64,000 bases of DNA from Leptolyngbyaceae cyanobacterium JSC-12 (GTDB lineage Bacteria > Cyanobacteriota > Cyanobacteriia > Leptolyngbyales > Leptolyngbyaceae). Position numbers and translations under genes: made by a program. Of this stretch, positions 48,240 to 58,946 are shown in pieces. Below the pieces are notes generated by a model, which saw only the letters and a program-made list of their open reading frames with translations, was not told the origin of the DNA and did no database searches. Every line of letters starts with the position of its first letter. Positions within the stretch are counted from its first letter, which is position 1. The DNA lies in NCBI GenBank assembly GCA_000309945.1, contig CM001633.1, positions 2,266,292-2,330,291 of the forward strand. Direction: 5' to 3'.

Positions 48240-49696
48240 CACAACTTGGCAAGTTACCGAAGTAGAAAAAACGATCGCCAATCAACTGGGGAGGAGAGCT
48301 TGTAAAATCTGTTCATTTGTATGTCCGTGAGAACATCGCGTCACAATGAATTGCAGCAAATCATCAAAGGCTTGACGAGTGAGGGTATAGAGCTTCTGTC
48401 CCACCGTTTGCTTGCCTTGAGCAAACTCAAATCGTTCAGATTGTGCGCCAGAACAGGCAGTCCGTTGCAGAATCGACTGCGCCACGCAACTAAGACGGAA
48501 GTGACGGTTGACCGCTTCCTCGTTCCGCACCTGAGCCGACTCTAGCCCGGTGTGCTGTTTGCTCACCTCATGAAAGACCTCGCAGGACCATCGATAACTC
48601 CAAGTCTGCATGACTCGCCCACTTTCCCAATGCAACGCATCGGTGAGCAGGAAGCGAGGTGGGTCTTGTAAATCTGCTTGCTCGTGGACGATGACCAATC
48701 GCTTGCGTCCAAACTTCTTGAGGCGCACGACTTTGGTAAATGCCCAAATCGGTTTCGTTTCGCCGTTGCGGCAAGTGACTTGAATCGGGCGAAAGCTCTC
48801 TGGGTGATGGATTCTGAGTTCTAAACCAATCGCATCTACCCGTTGCCATTGGTCATTCCACAAGATGTTGCGAGAACTTTCAACTTCACTCACCCAGTGT
48901 TTTCCTGCGGACTCAATCATGGTGGTTAACTCAACAGTCAACACCCCATTGTCAAACGCATAATCGGCGGTGGGAAATTGTCCTTCCGCTTCCACTTGGC
49001 GCACAATCTCGACGGCAATCTCGGTGCGTTTGCGATACTCCAATCGATTCTTGTGATAATGCAACATCTCAATCAGTCGTTCTCGCACTTGGTCTAAATC
49101 GTCATAGTGGGATTTTGCCGTCACCTTCAGATACTCCCGTTCTGCCACTGAAAAATCTGGAAAACTGCACCACCACGTCAATCCCATCAATTAGGTGGCG
49201 GTTCGCAATCGTCGCCGTCACCACCGTTTGAAAGCAACTCATCCGATGTTCCACATAATCATAGGATCGCTTCACCCCAAAGATCTGCTTGCCCCAATCG
49301 TGATGGCTGAGCGTCCAATCCAGACTGATGACTTCTCGCCCTCGCCCCTGATGCTCTTTGGCTATCACAGCACGATGATGGGACATTAACTCTGAACTCC
49401 TCCAGCCCGCCTCAAACACCGCTGCGTGCATCGCTCTTCGTCCGCCGACCTCCCCACCTGCTACCCATTGTCCGGCAATCCCTTGCAAGGTTTTGTTCTC
49501 ACTCAACAGCAATCCGGTCACATAGCGACTCACCTGCTCAAAGCCTGCGCCTCGGCAGAACAGGTCTCGATATTTCCCAAACTCTTGAGCAATCGTCGAT
49601 GGCACAGCGACAAAGGGCAGCATGATACGGCTACGGCTAACGTCTCCTACATTTTCTGCTTATCTTTTTCCTTTCTGGGTAACTTGCCAAGTCGTG
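48240..49696 (-). mobile_element. IS701-like insertion sequence, 1457 bp
   Basis: Ends match over 19 bp: left CACAACTTGGCAAGTTACC and right (reverse complement) CACGACTTGGCAAGTTACC, one mismatch. They are flanked by the direct repeat GACTGG (48234-48239 and 49697-49702), a likely target-site duplication. It contains one transposase gene on the minus strand split into two frames. It sits between priA and the giant surface protein gene. The family name is by protein resemblance to IS701 transposases. Confidence 0.82.
48282..49623 (-). pseudogene. IS701-like transposase, frameshifted
   Basis: Two frames cover one DDE transposase. Frame A (49623 down to about 49150) has LDWTLSHHDWGKQIFGVKRS; frame B (about 49190 down to 48282) has DYAFDNGVLTVEL and the C-terminal zone. 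Removing one T from the TTTT run at 49161-49164 (coding strand) joins them as VVQFPDFSVAEREY without loss. Hence a single-base insertion in a homopolymer, an unlikely programmed shift, or an assembly error. About 447 residues when joined. The product is probably inactive as it stands. Confidence 0.85.
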
Positions 49697-50177
49697 GACT
49701 GGGGTTTGAGCAGTTGTATAAAGCTACCTCATCAATCCCTATCCCTCCATGAACCTGCCACCTCTCAGTCAGTGCTCTCAGATTTGGGTAGTTTCACGGT
49801 TTCCCAAGATCAGACCGAATTGATTCCGTGTTTTTACTGTGATTATTACCCAATTTAAACAAACTGCACTCGACAATCTTTATCCGGATCCTGTTTTATT
49901 TCTTCATGATTGGGGCATTCTAAAAGTAAACCATTTGGGGTTAAAGTCCCCGTTCAACTCTATTTTTCGTGCTTCCAGGTAAGAAGCAGCATTCTCACTT
50001 CTAAGTGTGGGTGGCAAAGGGATTTGTCACTTTATACGGCTAAAGCCCGTAACACCCCCATTCACCTGTTCTTTTTGATACACAAAAAGCTCTCGCTCGT
50101 TGATTTGCTTTACCCGGGGCATTTGCACCAACCGCCTAGCATCTGCTCGGTCGTCTACCACCTAAGAGGAATTACCT
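49697..50177. other. Leader region before the giant surface protein gene
   Basis: 481 bp between the insertion sequence and the GTG start at 50178. No convincing gene, terminator or known riboswitch is seen. It should hold the promoter of the 1797-residue protein. The IS may have displaced regulatory DNA originally next to it. Confidence 0.5.
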
Positions 50178-53100
50178 GTGGAATCGTCCTGGTCTTCGAT
50201 CCAATCGTCGTCTCAACTCTCTGAACCTTGGTTGCCAATTCCTAGCAACTGGGGAAGAACCGATCCGTTGCAGGAACCCTTCTGGCAGTTCTCTGGACGT
50301 GCCAGCGGAGCGATCGCGTTTATTGATCCCACAGTTCAGAATTACCAGAGCTTAGTGGCAGACATTACACCAGGAACAGCTGTTTATGTCTTAGATCCCC
50401 TACAAGATGCAGTCACTCAAATCACCCAAACGCTGTTGCAGCACAGTGGCATCTCTAGCGTACATATTCTTTCCCACGGTAGCGCTGGCAGTTTGCAACT
50501 AGGTCATACAACGCTAGACTTCTACAGTCTTAATCGTTACAGCACTCAACTACAATCCTGGTCTCAAGTCTTGACACCGGATGCTGATATTCTGCTCTAC
50601 GGTTGTGATATTGGTGCTGGTGCGCTAGGGGAAGCCTTTTTGCAAGAGTTTGCTCGTTTAACAGGGGCAGACTTGGCAGCCTCTAACAACCTTACTGGGA
50701 GCGCCGCATTAGGAGGAGATTGGGAACTAGAAGTGAACACGGGTGAGATTGCCACTTCCTTGATTTTTCAATCCTCGGCGCTTTCTGGTTATCAATTCAT
50801 CTTACCTAGCGAATTGATTTCAGTAGTAGGCTCAACTCAAGGGAATGGCGACGCCTGGAACACCAATTTCACCACGGGTGACTGGGCGCGAGATGCAATG
50901 AATAGCTCACTCCAATCCATGAGTGATGACGGTCGGTATGTGGTATTTGTCAGTACAGCCACTAACCTCGGATTTGATGACCAGAATGGGAACCAGCGAG
51001 ATGTATTTTTGCGCGATCGCCTCACAGGGGAAACCATCCTGGTCAGCAGTGTCTATAGTGCCGCTCAAGGGAACAACAATACCAACCGCACAGACTTTGC
51101 CCAGTCCTATAATCCTGTGATTAGCGGGGATGGACGCTATGTTGCTTTTGTTAGTGAATCGCCCAACTTAGTCGCAGGTGGAATTGATGAAAATGGCTAC
51201 ACGGCTGACGTGTTTCTCTGGGATCGAGAGACCCGCACAACCACACTGATCAGCCGCCGTAACTCTAACGGTCGCAGTACCTTTGGTCCATCCATGTACC
51301 CCTCAATCAGTCGAGATGGGCGACGAGTTAGCTTTTCCAGCCTTGGTTACGACCTCACCACATTTGAAGGTTATGACTGGCAAGTTTATGCTTACACCTG
51401 GTCTGGCACTCCGGCCAATGGCTCACTCGTCAAAGTCAGCGTCAACAACAGCGGGCAGGCTGGCAACAACCAATCTGCCAGTGAATATCCAGCCCTGATC
51501 AGCGGCAATGGTCGTTATGTGGTCTTTGCCACTCGCGCCACCAACATGATTGATTTGAACAACGATGGCATCCCCGACCCAGACAACAGCCCTTCATTCG
51601 ATGTTTATGTCCGGGATTTAGACACTAACCAAACCATCCTGGTTAACATGAACGCCAGTGGCACAGGCAATAGCAACCAGCGGGCCATCCGTCCAACCAT
51701 TAGTGACGATGGACGCTATGTAGCATTTCTCAGCTACGCCACCGATCTGGTTCCTGGAGCAAACAATAATCCCAACTTCCGCCATGCTTATGTACGAGAT
51801 CTGCTCACGAATACCACTCAACTAGTCAGTATTAACAACAGTGGCATGCCGAGCACAGGTTGGTCAGATTTTGCCGTCATTAGCGGCGACGGACGCAGTG
51901 TGGCATTTACGAGCGATGGCACCAACCTGGCTAGTTTTGGTGGTGCTGTAGGCAGAAATGTGTATGTCCGCAATCTAGACACCAATACAACCACGCTGGT
52001 GAGCATCAACCAAACTGGAACCGGGTATGGCAATGCCCCCTCCGACCCTGTTGAAAATATGGTGCCATCGATTAGTTTTAATGGACGCTATGTGGCATTT
52101 ACCAGTGAGGCATCGAATCTGGTACCCAACGATACTAATAATGCCCGAGATGTGTTTCTGCGAGATTTGGTTGCCAACACAACAACCCTAGTTAGCCAAA
52201 ATTTCAGTGGGACTGGTAGCGCCAATGCTGGCTCTAATTATGCAGTCGTTAGCCGAAATGGCAGCGTGGTTGTTTTCACTAGTGCAGCAACCAACCTTGT
52301 AAGTACAGATACTAATGGCTTTCGAGATGTTTTTGTCTTCACTGGCAACCAATCACCGATCGCTAATAACGACAGTTTCGGCACCAACGAAGATACCGTG
52401 CTGACGAACAATGTCCTGACCAACGATACTGACCCCGATGGTAATACGCCGTTGACCGTCAGTCTAGTTACAGGTCCAGGCAATGGGTCCCTATCGCTCA
52501 ACCCCAACGGCACCTTTAGTTACACTCCCAATGCTGACTTCAATGGGACTGATACCTTTACCTATTCAGTGCGTGATAGCCTCGGTGCTTCATCTAATCT
52601 AGCCAGTGTCGTTCTGAGCATTACGGCTGTTAACGATGCACCTGTGGCAGTCAACGATAGCTATACGCTGGCTGCGGGTTCAGCACTCACCATTGGGACT
52701 GCAAATGGAGTGCTTGCCAACGATACGGATATAGACACTCCCCTATCTAACCTGGTTGCAAACCTAATTACTTCGCCCAGTAACGGGGTACTGAACCTCA
52801 ATACCAACGGCTCCTTCACCTATACACCGAACGCAGGCTTTACTGGTTCAGATAGCTTCACCTACCGTGCCAACGATGGCAGCCTAGATTCAGGACTGGC
52901 AACTGTTACCCTGAGTGTGACAGCCGTTCCCAATGCTGCACCGATCGCCAATAACGACAGTTTCGGCACCAACGAAGATACCGTACTGACGAACAATGTC
53001 CTGACCAACGATACTGACCCCGATGGTAATACGCCGTTGACCGTCAGTCTAGTTACAGGTCCAGGCAATGGGTCTCTATCGCTCAACCCCAACGGCACCT

Positions 53101-55571
53101 TTAGTTACACTCCCAATGCTGACTTCAATGGGACTGATACCTTTACCTATTCAGTGCGTGATAGCCTCGGTGCTTCATCTAATCTAGCCAGTGTCGTTCT
53201 GAGCATTACGGCTGTTAACGATGCACCTGTGGCAGTCAACGATAGCTATACCATCAACAGTACTGCAACTCTCAATGTTGGTAGCGCGGCTGGCGTATTA
53301 GCGAATGACACAGACATTGATACAGCTTTGTCTGCTTTGACCGCCTCACTTGTTTCCACGGTTACACACGGAACACTAGCGCTGAATGCGGATGGTTCTT
53401 TCACCTACACTCCCAATACGGGTTTTACCGGAACAGATAGTTTTACTTACCGTGTGAATGACGGTAGTTTGAATTCTGGAGTAGCAACGGTCAGCATTGC
53501 AGTGACAGCGACGGTCAATACACCCCCGATCGCGAGTAATGACGCATTCACAGGCAATGAAGATACCATCATCAGCAACAATGTGCTTGCCAACGATAGT
53601 GACCTCGATAATCACACCCCGCTATCTGCCACCTTGGTTGCAGCACCTAGTTCTGGTTCACTGTCTCTCAACCCGAATGGTACTTTCACCTATACTCCAA
53701 CTGCTGACTTTAACGGCACTGATACCTTTACCTACATTGCACGGGATGCGCTTGGTGCAGTTTCGAATACAGCAACGGTAGTATTGACAGTGAATCCGGT
53801 GAATGACGCACCCAGCTTTGTGGCAGGGGCAAATCAAACTGCGATCGCCGGATCTGGACCGCAAACCGTAACAAACTGGGCAACAGGGTTTAATCCTGGT
53901 GCCGCCAATGAATCCGGGCAAACGGTTGCTGGCTATATGATTGTCAGCAATTCTAACCCCAGCATTTTTGCAGTAGCTCCCAGTATAAATCCGGCTGGCA
54001 CCTTGATTTATACTCCCGCAACCACGGTTGCCAGCACCAGTAGCGCTGTCATTGGGGTGCAAGTTCAGGATACAGGCGGAACTGCCAACGGCGGCATAGA
54101 TATGTCAGCCGTCCAATTCTTTACCATCACGGTCACGCCACAACCCAGTCTCAGCATTGTCGGAGTCAGCCAATCAGAAGGCAATAGCGGCAATAGCTTG
54201 TATAACTTTACTGTGTCCCTTTCGGCTGCCAGTACCCAAACAGTATCCGTCAACTACAGCACCTCAGATGGAACCGCAAAAGTATCAGATAATGACTACG
54301 TTGCAGCCAGCGGGACACTAGTCTTTCTTCCGGGAGAAACCCACAAAGTAATTCCAGTCAGCGTGATTGGAGATACCCGATTTGAACCTAATGAAACCTT
54401 TACCGTCAGTCTCAGTGCCCCTAGCAATGCCCAAATTGCAACCAACAGTGCACTAGGCACGATTCTGAACGATGATGCTCAACCCACAATTAGCATCAGC
54501 GGTACCAGCCGAGCAGAGGGCAACAGTGGTCAGACACCTTTTGTATTTACGGTTTCCCTCTCAAGCGCCAGTGCTCAAACGGTCAGTGTTAACTACACAA
54601 CAGAAGATGGATTTGCGACTGTTGCTGATCAGGATTATGTAGCAACCAGTGGCACACTAATCTTTGCTCCTGGTGAAACGAGCAAAACTATTACAGTCAA
54701 TGTAATTGGAGATAAAAAATCGGAACCGGACGAAACCTTCTCAGTTAGATTGAGCAATCCGAGCAATGCGGCGATCGTGGTCACCAGCGCGGCTGGCACC
54801 ATTCTGAATGATGAATATGCCACCACGTCTGATTTCAACGGTGATGGCATCAACGACATTGTATGGCGCAACTATGTAACAGGCGAGAACATGGTTTGGC
54901 TGATGGGCAGCACCTTGCCCAATTCTGTTATGGTTCTGCCATCCGCTCCAATCAACTGGGTTTTAGAAGGCGTTGGCGACTTCAACCGAGATGGCAATCC
55001 TGATCTGCTTTGGCGGGAATACGAAACGGGTGTCACAGGGATTTGGATGATGTCTGGAGCTAGCATTGCCTCAATTGAAATTCTGGCTCCTGCCTGGATT
55101 AACTGGATCATTGAGGGTGTGGGCGACCTGAACGGGGACGGCAATCCTGATATTCTTTGGCGAGATAATCAAACAGGCTTCACTGGGGTTTGGTACATGA
55201 ACGGAACCAGCATCAGTTCAATTGAGTTTCTGGGATATGCTGGCATGGAGTGGATCATGGAAGCCGTTGCAGACGTGAACAACGATGGCAAAGTTGACCT
55301 GGTTTGGCGTCACGCAATCACGGGGTATACCGGAGCCTGGTTAATGTATGGCACTGCTGGAGCGCCATTTTATAGCATTGCAGCACTCTCTGCTCCAATA
55401 GGGATGACCTGGAGCATTGCCGCCGTTGGTGATTACAACCAAGATGGCAAAACCGACTTTGTTTGGCGGAACTATGCTGACGGGACAAACCATATCTGGT
55501 TCATGAATGGCACAACGTCTACAGGACAAGTGCATACAAACTCACTCTCGTTAGAGTGGTATGAAGTGTAA
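50178..55571 (+). CDS. Giant mosaic surface protein (DUF4347, beta-propeller, cadherin-like, Calx-beta, FG-GAP)
   Basis: 1797 residues from a GTG start. DUF4347 at about 35-205 (HILSHGSAGSLQLG). TolB/PD40-type propeller repeats at about 215-715 (recurring DGRYVAF followed by TNL). Five tandem cadherin-like repeats at about 725-1215 (NDAPVAVNDSYT). Two Calx-beta domains at about 1325-1550 (DYVAASGTLVFLPGET). FG-GAP/VCBS repeats to the end (DFNGDGINDIVWRN and four more). The repeats should bind Ca2+. No classical signal peptide, as is usual for DUF4347 proteins. An exported adhesin or matrix protein is likely; ligand and export route are unknown. Confidence 0.88.
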   Translation: MESSWSSIQSSSQLSEPWLPIPSNWGRTDPLQEPFWQFSGRASGAIAFIDPTVQNYQSLVADITPGTAVYVLDPLQDAVTQITQTLLQHSGISSVHILSHGSAGSLQLGHTTLDFYSLNRYSTQLQSWSQVLTPDADILLYGCDIGAGALGEAFLQEFARLTGADLAASNNLTGSAALGGDWELEVNTGEIATSLIFQSSALSGYQFILPSELISVVGSTQGNGDAWNTNFTTGDWARDAMNSSLQSMSDDGRYVVFVSTATNLGFDDQNGNQRDVFLRDRLTGETILVSSVYSAAQGNNNTNRTDFAQSYNPVISGDGRYVAFVSESPNLVAGGIDENGYTADVFLWDRETRTTTLISRRNSNGRSTFGPSMYPSISRDGRRVSFSSLGYDLTTFEGYDWQVYAYTWSGTPANGSLVKVSVNNSGQAGNNQSASEYPALISGNGRYVVFATRATNMIDLNNDGIPDPDNSPSFDVYVRDLDTNQTILVNMNASGTGNSNQRAIRPTISDDGRYVAFLSYATDLVPGANNNPNFRHAYVRDLLTNTTQLVSINNSGMPSTGWSDFAVISGDGRSVAFTSDGTNLASFGGAVGRNVYVRNLDTNTTTLVSINQTGTGYGNAPSDPVENMVPSISFNGRYVAFTSEASNLVPNDTNNARDVFLRDLVANTTTLVSQNFSGTGSANAGSNYAVVSRNGSVVVFTSAATNLVSTDTNGFRDVFVFTGNQSPIANNDSFGTNEDTVLTNNVLTNDTDPDGNTPLTVSLVTGPGNGSLSLNPNGTFSYTPNADFNGTDTFTYSVRDSLGASSNLASVVLSITAVNDAPVAVNDSYTLAAGSALTIGTANGVLANDTDIDTPLSNLVANLITSPSNGVLNLNTNGSFTYTPNAGFTGSDSFTYRANDGSLDSGLATVTLSVTAVPNAAPIANNDSFGTNEDTVLTNNVLTNDTDPDGNTPLTVSLVTGPGNGSLSLNPNGTFSYTPNADFNGTDTFTYSVRDSLGASSNLASVVLSITAVNDAPVAVNDSYTINSTATLNVGSAAGVLANDTDIDTALSALTASLVSTVTHGTLALNADGSFTYTPNTGFTGTDSFTYRVNDGSLNSGVATVSIAVTATVNTPPIASNDAFTGNEDTIISNNVLANDSDLDNHTPLSATLVAAPSSGSLSLNPNGTFTYTPTADFNGTDTFTYIARDALGAVSNTATVVLTVNPVNDAPSFVAGANQTAIAGSGPQTVTNWATGFNPGAANESGQTVAGYMIVSNSNPSIFAVAPSINPAGTLIYTPATTVASTSSAVIGVQVQDTGGTANGGIDMSAVQFFTITVTPQPSLSIVGVSQSEGNSGNSLYNFTVSLSAASTQTVSVNYSTSDGTAKVSDNDYVAASGTLVFLPGETHKVIPVSVIGDTRFEPNETFTVSLSAPSNAQIATNSALGTILNDDAQPTISISGTSRAEGNSGQTPFVFTVSLSSASAQTVSVNYTTEDGFATVADQDYVATSGTLIFAPGETSKTITVNVIGDKKSEPDETFSVRLSNPSNAAIVVTSAAGTILNDEYATTSDFNGDGINDIVWRNYVTGENMVWLMGSTLPNSVMVLPSAPINWVLEGVGDFNRDGNPDLLWREYETGVTGIWMMSGASIASIEILAPAWINWIIEGVGDLNGDGNPDILWRDNQTGFTGVWYMNGTSISSIEFLGYAGMEWIMEAVADVNNDGKVDLVWRHAITGYTGAWLMYGTAGAPFYSIAALSAPIGMTWSIAAVGDYNQDGKTDFVWRNYADGTNHIWFMNGTTSTGQVHTNSLSLEWYEV
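52354..52666 (+). repeat. 313-bp near-identical intragenic repeat, copy A
   Basis: Matches 52939-53251 with three base differences, all synonymous. It encodes residues about 726-829 of the mosaic protein (one cadherin-like unit). The separation is 585 bp. Confidence 0.9.
52939..53251 (+). repeat. 313-bp near-identical intragenic repeat, copy B
   Basis: Second copy of the unit at 52354-52666, residues about 921-1024. Differences are GCT/GCC, GTG/GTA and TCC/TCT. The intervening units are much more diverged, so recent duplication or gene conversion is likely. Confidence 0.9.
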
Positions 55572-55583
55572 CGCCTGGTCTTC

Positions 55584-56690
55584 TCAGATCCTGGACTCTG
55601 GCAGAATGAGCATGGCATCGCCGAAGGAATAAAAGCGGTATTCCTCGGCGATCGCCAGCTCATACAACTCCAGTAGTCTAGTACGCCCAATCAAAGCACT
55701 CACCAGCATCATCAAGCTCGATTTGGGTAGATGAAAGTTGGTAATCAGTCCATCTACCACCCGCCATTCATAGCCTGGATAAATAAACAAGTTCGTTTTG
55801 CCATACAGCGGCTTGAGTATCCCTTCTTGAGCTGCTCCTTCTAATGCTCTGACCACGGTTGTTCCTACTGCAATCACGTGGTTGCCTCTAGCTTTTGTGG
55901 CAAGGATTTGCTCAACTGTTTCCAGTGGCACTTCTGCCCACTCAGAATGCATTTCATGTTGAGTAATATCAGTCGTTTCAACTGGACGAAACGTCCCCAC
56001 TCCCACGTGTAACGTGACAAATACCTGCTGAATCCCCCGATCTGTTAACCGCTCTAACAGTTCTGGCGTGAAATGCAAGCCAGCCGTAGGAGCCGCAACT
56101 GCCCCCACGCGATCGCCATAGACCGTCTGATATTGTTCCGGGTCTAAAGGGGTTTCAGAAATGTAAGGTGGCAGCGGAATATGCCCAGTTTCATAAATCC
56201 AGGTTTTGAGTGACTGATCGGGAGGCATCTCAAACTTGAGAATGCGTCCACTCGTTGCCGGATCCGTTGCTAGCACTGTGGCCGAAATAGGATGCTTTGA
56301 TGAAGCCGTCGATGGTTCTCTATCAAAAAAGATTTGGGTTCCTGGTTTTAGTCTGCGCCCCGGCTTCACCAGTGCCAGCCATTGGTCTGAAAAGTCTGCT
56401 TCAGTTGCCGAATCACTGGGTCGCGGTTCTAGCAACAAAATTTCCACTGGTAAACCACTGGCTTTGTAACCATACAAACGGGCAGGCAGTACACGCGTAT
56501 TATTCAAAACCAGCAAATCACCAGGATTCAGTAGATCCGGTAACTCTCGAAAAATGGCATGAACCTGTTCGGTGCGATTTTTCACCACCAAAAGCCGAGC
56601 ATGATCTCGAGGAATTGCGGGAGTTTGAGCAATTCTCTCCTTTGGCAAGTTGTAATCGTAAGCCGCAAGTTGGCGATCGCGATCTACCAC
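55584..56690 (-). CDS. queA: S-adenosylmethionine:tRNA ribosyltransferase-isomerase
   Basis: 368 residues, converts preQ1-tRNA to epoxyqueuosine-tRNA. Family blocks: YDYNLPKERIAQTPA, RDHARLLVV, VLNNTRVLPARLYG, APTAGLHFTPELL, and ITNFHLPKSSLMMLVSA. Its stop converges with the giant gene across 12 bp. No other queuosine genes here. Confidence 0.96.
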   Translation of the reverse strand: MVDRDRQLAAYDYNLPKERIAQTPAIPRDHARLLVVKNRTEQVHAIFRELPDLLNPGDLLVLNNTRVLPARLYGYKASGLPVEILLLEPRPSDSATEADFSDQWLALVKPGRRLKPGTQIFFDREPSTASSKHPISATVLATDPATSGRILKFEMPPDQSLKTWIYETGHIPLPPYISETPLDPEQYQTVYGDRVGAVAAPTAGLHFTPELLERLTDRGIQQVFVTLHVGVGTFRPVETTDITQHEMHSEWAEVPLETVEQILATKARGNHVIAVGTTVVRALEGAAQEGILKPLYGKTNLFIYPGYEWRVVDGLITNFHLPKSSLMMLVSALIGRTRLLELYELAIAEEYRFYSFGDAMLILPESRI

Positions 56691-56863
56691 AGCATTTCAA
56701 CCGAAAACCACTTCTGAAAATATCACTCACTAGCCGTCGCTGACTCACTCAATCCTGAATTGGGTGGAATCCCTGTATCAGATAGGGGGCTTTTCCCCTG
56801 TTAGGACAGGCTATGAAGCACGAGGATAAATATATAGCATTGCGCCCGGTTAAGTAGGCAACT

Positions 56864-57250
56864 ATGGACTACCTCTATTTTCTTGCAAATACCAGTCTTA
56901 CCCTTCGTGTTGTTGAATACTTACACACCGGTCCACTACCCATTCGCTTCATGACTGTGATTCATCAAATTGATGGATGGATTGTCCGAGTCAAAATGAG
57001 TGAGTACCTTGAACCGCAACAACATGGAGATTTCAAAGCATTCATGAGCGAGTTAGGCATTCCCTACGAGCCAGACATTCGAGTTCAGATGGCATTGTGG
57101 GGGTTAGAAACTGGACAATCTCCAGTTGAAGTGATGCAGCGTTATCAAGTTGCAGTTGTGTCCCATGGCATCCCAGATCGACAAGAGATTGAAGAATTCC
57201 GCAACCAATTTGTTCGAGGATTGGGCTATTGCCCAGAGACCCTCGCTTGA
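56864..57250 (+). CDS. Hypothetical cyanobacterial protein
   Basis: 128 residues, soluble, with no membrane helix after the short hydrophobic start. The sequence RFMTVIHQIDGWIVRVKMSEYL and the C-terminal helical part do not match a family I can name. Composition matches native genes. It is monocistronic, upstream of a 574-bp gap. Confidence 0.65.
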   Translation: MDYLYFLANTSLTLRVVEYLHTGPLPIRFMTVIHQIDGWIVRVKMSEYLEPQQHGDFKAFMSELGIPYEPDIRVQMALWGLETGQSPVEVMQRYQVAVVSHGIPDRQEIEEFRNQFVRGLGYCPETLA

Positions 57251-57824
57251 GTTGAGGCTTAGAACCGAATCTCTTTTACTCGAATAAAATCAACCGTAAC
57301 CTGGGATATCCTGCGTCATACACCGTTGCCATCTTTGACCAGGATGATGACTATCAGTCAGCCGCTCTGGGTTTAGGGTTCCAATGGCGGCGATCGTGCC
57401 ACTTTGATTAACCATCTTTATACTTTGCAGGCATCAACCTATTAACCGCAGGTAGACGTTTTCCCGGTGGAATTTGTTGATGCTTTTTTATGCTCATTGT
57501 CAGTCACACTGTTGATAACTCAATAAAACTTCGGACGGATAGACGGAAACCCAGACAAACCGTAAATTTACGGACTTTCGAGGTATGAAATAGAAGACAT
57601 CGAAGAGACTTCTCTGGGTTTTCTAAACGCTTTGAGCGCTTCGAGGCGTTCTTCTAAAGATTTAGTAAACTTACGAAATCGGTATTCACGTAGCTCGTTA
57701 CACTCTGTTAGTCTTTGACAAAGATTTTTCCTGATTACCTTCGTTGAGAGTGTTCAGGTTGGTTGCAAGACTGAATGAGTTTTAGGGCTTGATTTTATAG
57801 TGACTTTGGAGGTTATCAGACGCT
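57251..57824. other. 574-bp leader region before the UDP-glucuronate decarboxylase gene
   Basis: Contains a 51-codon open frame (57256-57411) with protein-like composition (SYTVAIFDQDDDYQSAALGL) but no ATG, GTG or TTG start; it may be a gene remnant. The rest is AT-rich with short inverted repeats (for example around 57630-57650) and should hold the promoter and a long 5' leader of the downstream gene. No riboswitch recognised. Confidence 0.45.
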
Positions 57825-58793
57825 ATGAGAATTCTGGTCACGGGGGGCGCTGGTTTTATTGGATCCCATTTAATTGATCGGTTAATGACAGAGGGGCATG
57901 AAGTCATTTGCCTCGACAACTTCTACACTGGGCGCAAGCATAACGTCCTCAAGTGGGTTGGGCATCCCTATTTTGAACTCATTCGCCATGATGTTACGGA
58001 GCCAATCCGTCTGGAAGTAGACCAAATCTATCACCTTGCGTGTCCAGCTTCTCCAGTTCATTATCAGTACAATCCAGTCAAAACCATCAAGACCAACGTG
58101 ATTGGGACATTAAATATGCTGGGTTTGGCGAAGCGAGTTAAGGCAAGATTTTTGCTTGCTTCTACCTCAGAAGTCTACGGTGACCCCGAAGTGCACCCCC
58201 AGGCAGAAGACTATTGGGGCAACGTTAACCCAATTGGCATTCGCAGTTGCTACGACGAGGGCAAGCGGGTTGCTGAAACGTTGACCTTCGATTATCACCG
58301 TCAAAATGATGTGGACATTCGCGTGGTACGGATTTTCAATACTTATGGTCCTCGAATGCTGGAAAATGACGGGCGGGTTGTGAGTAACTTTATTGTGCAA
58401 GCTTTGAAGGGCATTCCCTTGACGGTTTATGGCAATGGGTCGCAAACTCGTAGTTTTTGCTACGTTTCCGATCTGGTTGATGGGTTTATCCGGTTGATGA
58501 ACAGTAACCACACAGGTCCCATCAACCTGGGCAATCCGGAGGAGTACACCATTTTAGAACTGGCTCAAACGATTCAAAAAATGGTGAATCCAGATGTGGA
58601 TATTCGGTTTGAACCCTTACCGCAGGATGATCCACGGCGACGCCGTCCAGACATTACTAAAGCCCGGAAGTTGTTAGATTGGCAGCCAACTGTTCCAGTC
58701 AGCGAGGGGTTGCGCTTGACAATTGATGATTTTCGATCGCGGCTAGGCATTCCCGGAACTACATTGAATGTTGATCGCGTCGGTTCCGTTTAA
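57825..58793 (+). CDS. UDP-glucuronate decarboxylase (UDP-xylose synthase)
   Basis: 322 residues, an extended SDR. NAD-binding [26 protein letters not shown], the decarboxylase signature [12 protein letters not shown], the catalytic SxnY-K region ([17 protein letters not shown]) and [10 protein letters not shown]. Converts UDP-glucuronate to UDP-xylose for polysaccharides. The next gene makes UDP-glucuronate, so the two form a short pathway. Confidence 0.94.
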   Translation: MRILVTGGAGFIGSHLIDRLMTEGHEVICLDNFYTGRKHNVLKWVGHPYFELIRHDVTEPIRLEVDQIYHLACPASPVHYQYNPVKTIKTNVIGTLNMLGLAKRVKARFLLASTSEVYGDPEVHPQAEDYWGNVNPIGIRSCYDEGKRVAETLTFDYHRQNDVDIRVVRIFNTYGPRMLENDGRVVSNFIVQALKGIPLTVYGNGSQTRSFCYVSDLVDGFIRLMNSNHTGPINLGNPEEYTILELAQTIQKMVNPDVDIRFEPLPQDDPRRRRPDITKARKLLDWQPTVPVSEGLRLTIDDFRSRLGIPGTTLNVDRVGSV

Positions 58794-58946
58794 GCCATTT
58801 AGTCAGGTTGGATTGCCAAGGATTATTGCAGAAGGTGATGATTTGCGATCGCAGTCCAGGTTGCTATTCATATCAGTTACCTGCTGAATTCTCTAAATTT
58901 TGACGGGTTGCCTTTGTCAACAAGTAGCATTCTTTGAGGTTGTTTC

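Noticed and set aside
49910-50224. 104-residue ORF before the giant protein
   Set aside because: Composition is not protein-like, it has no ribosome-binding site, and it overlaps the giant gene start.
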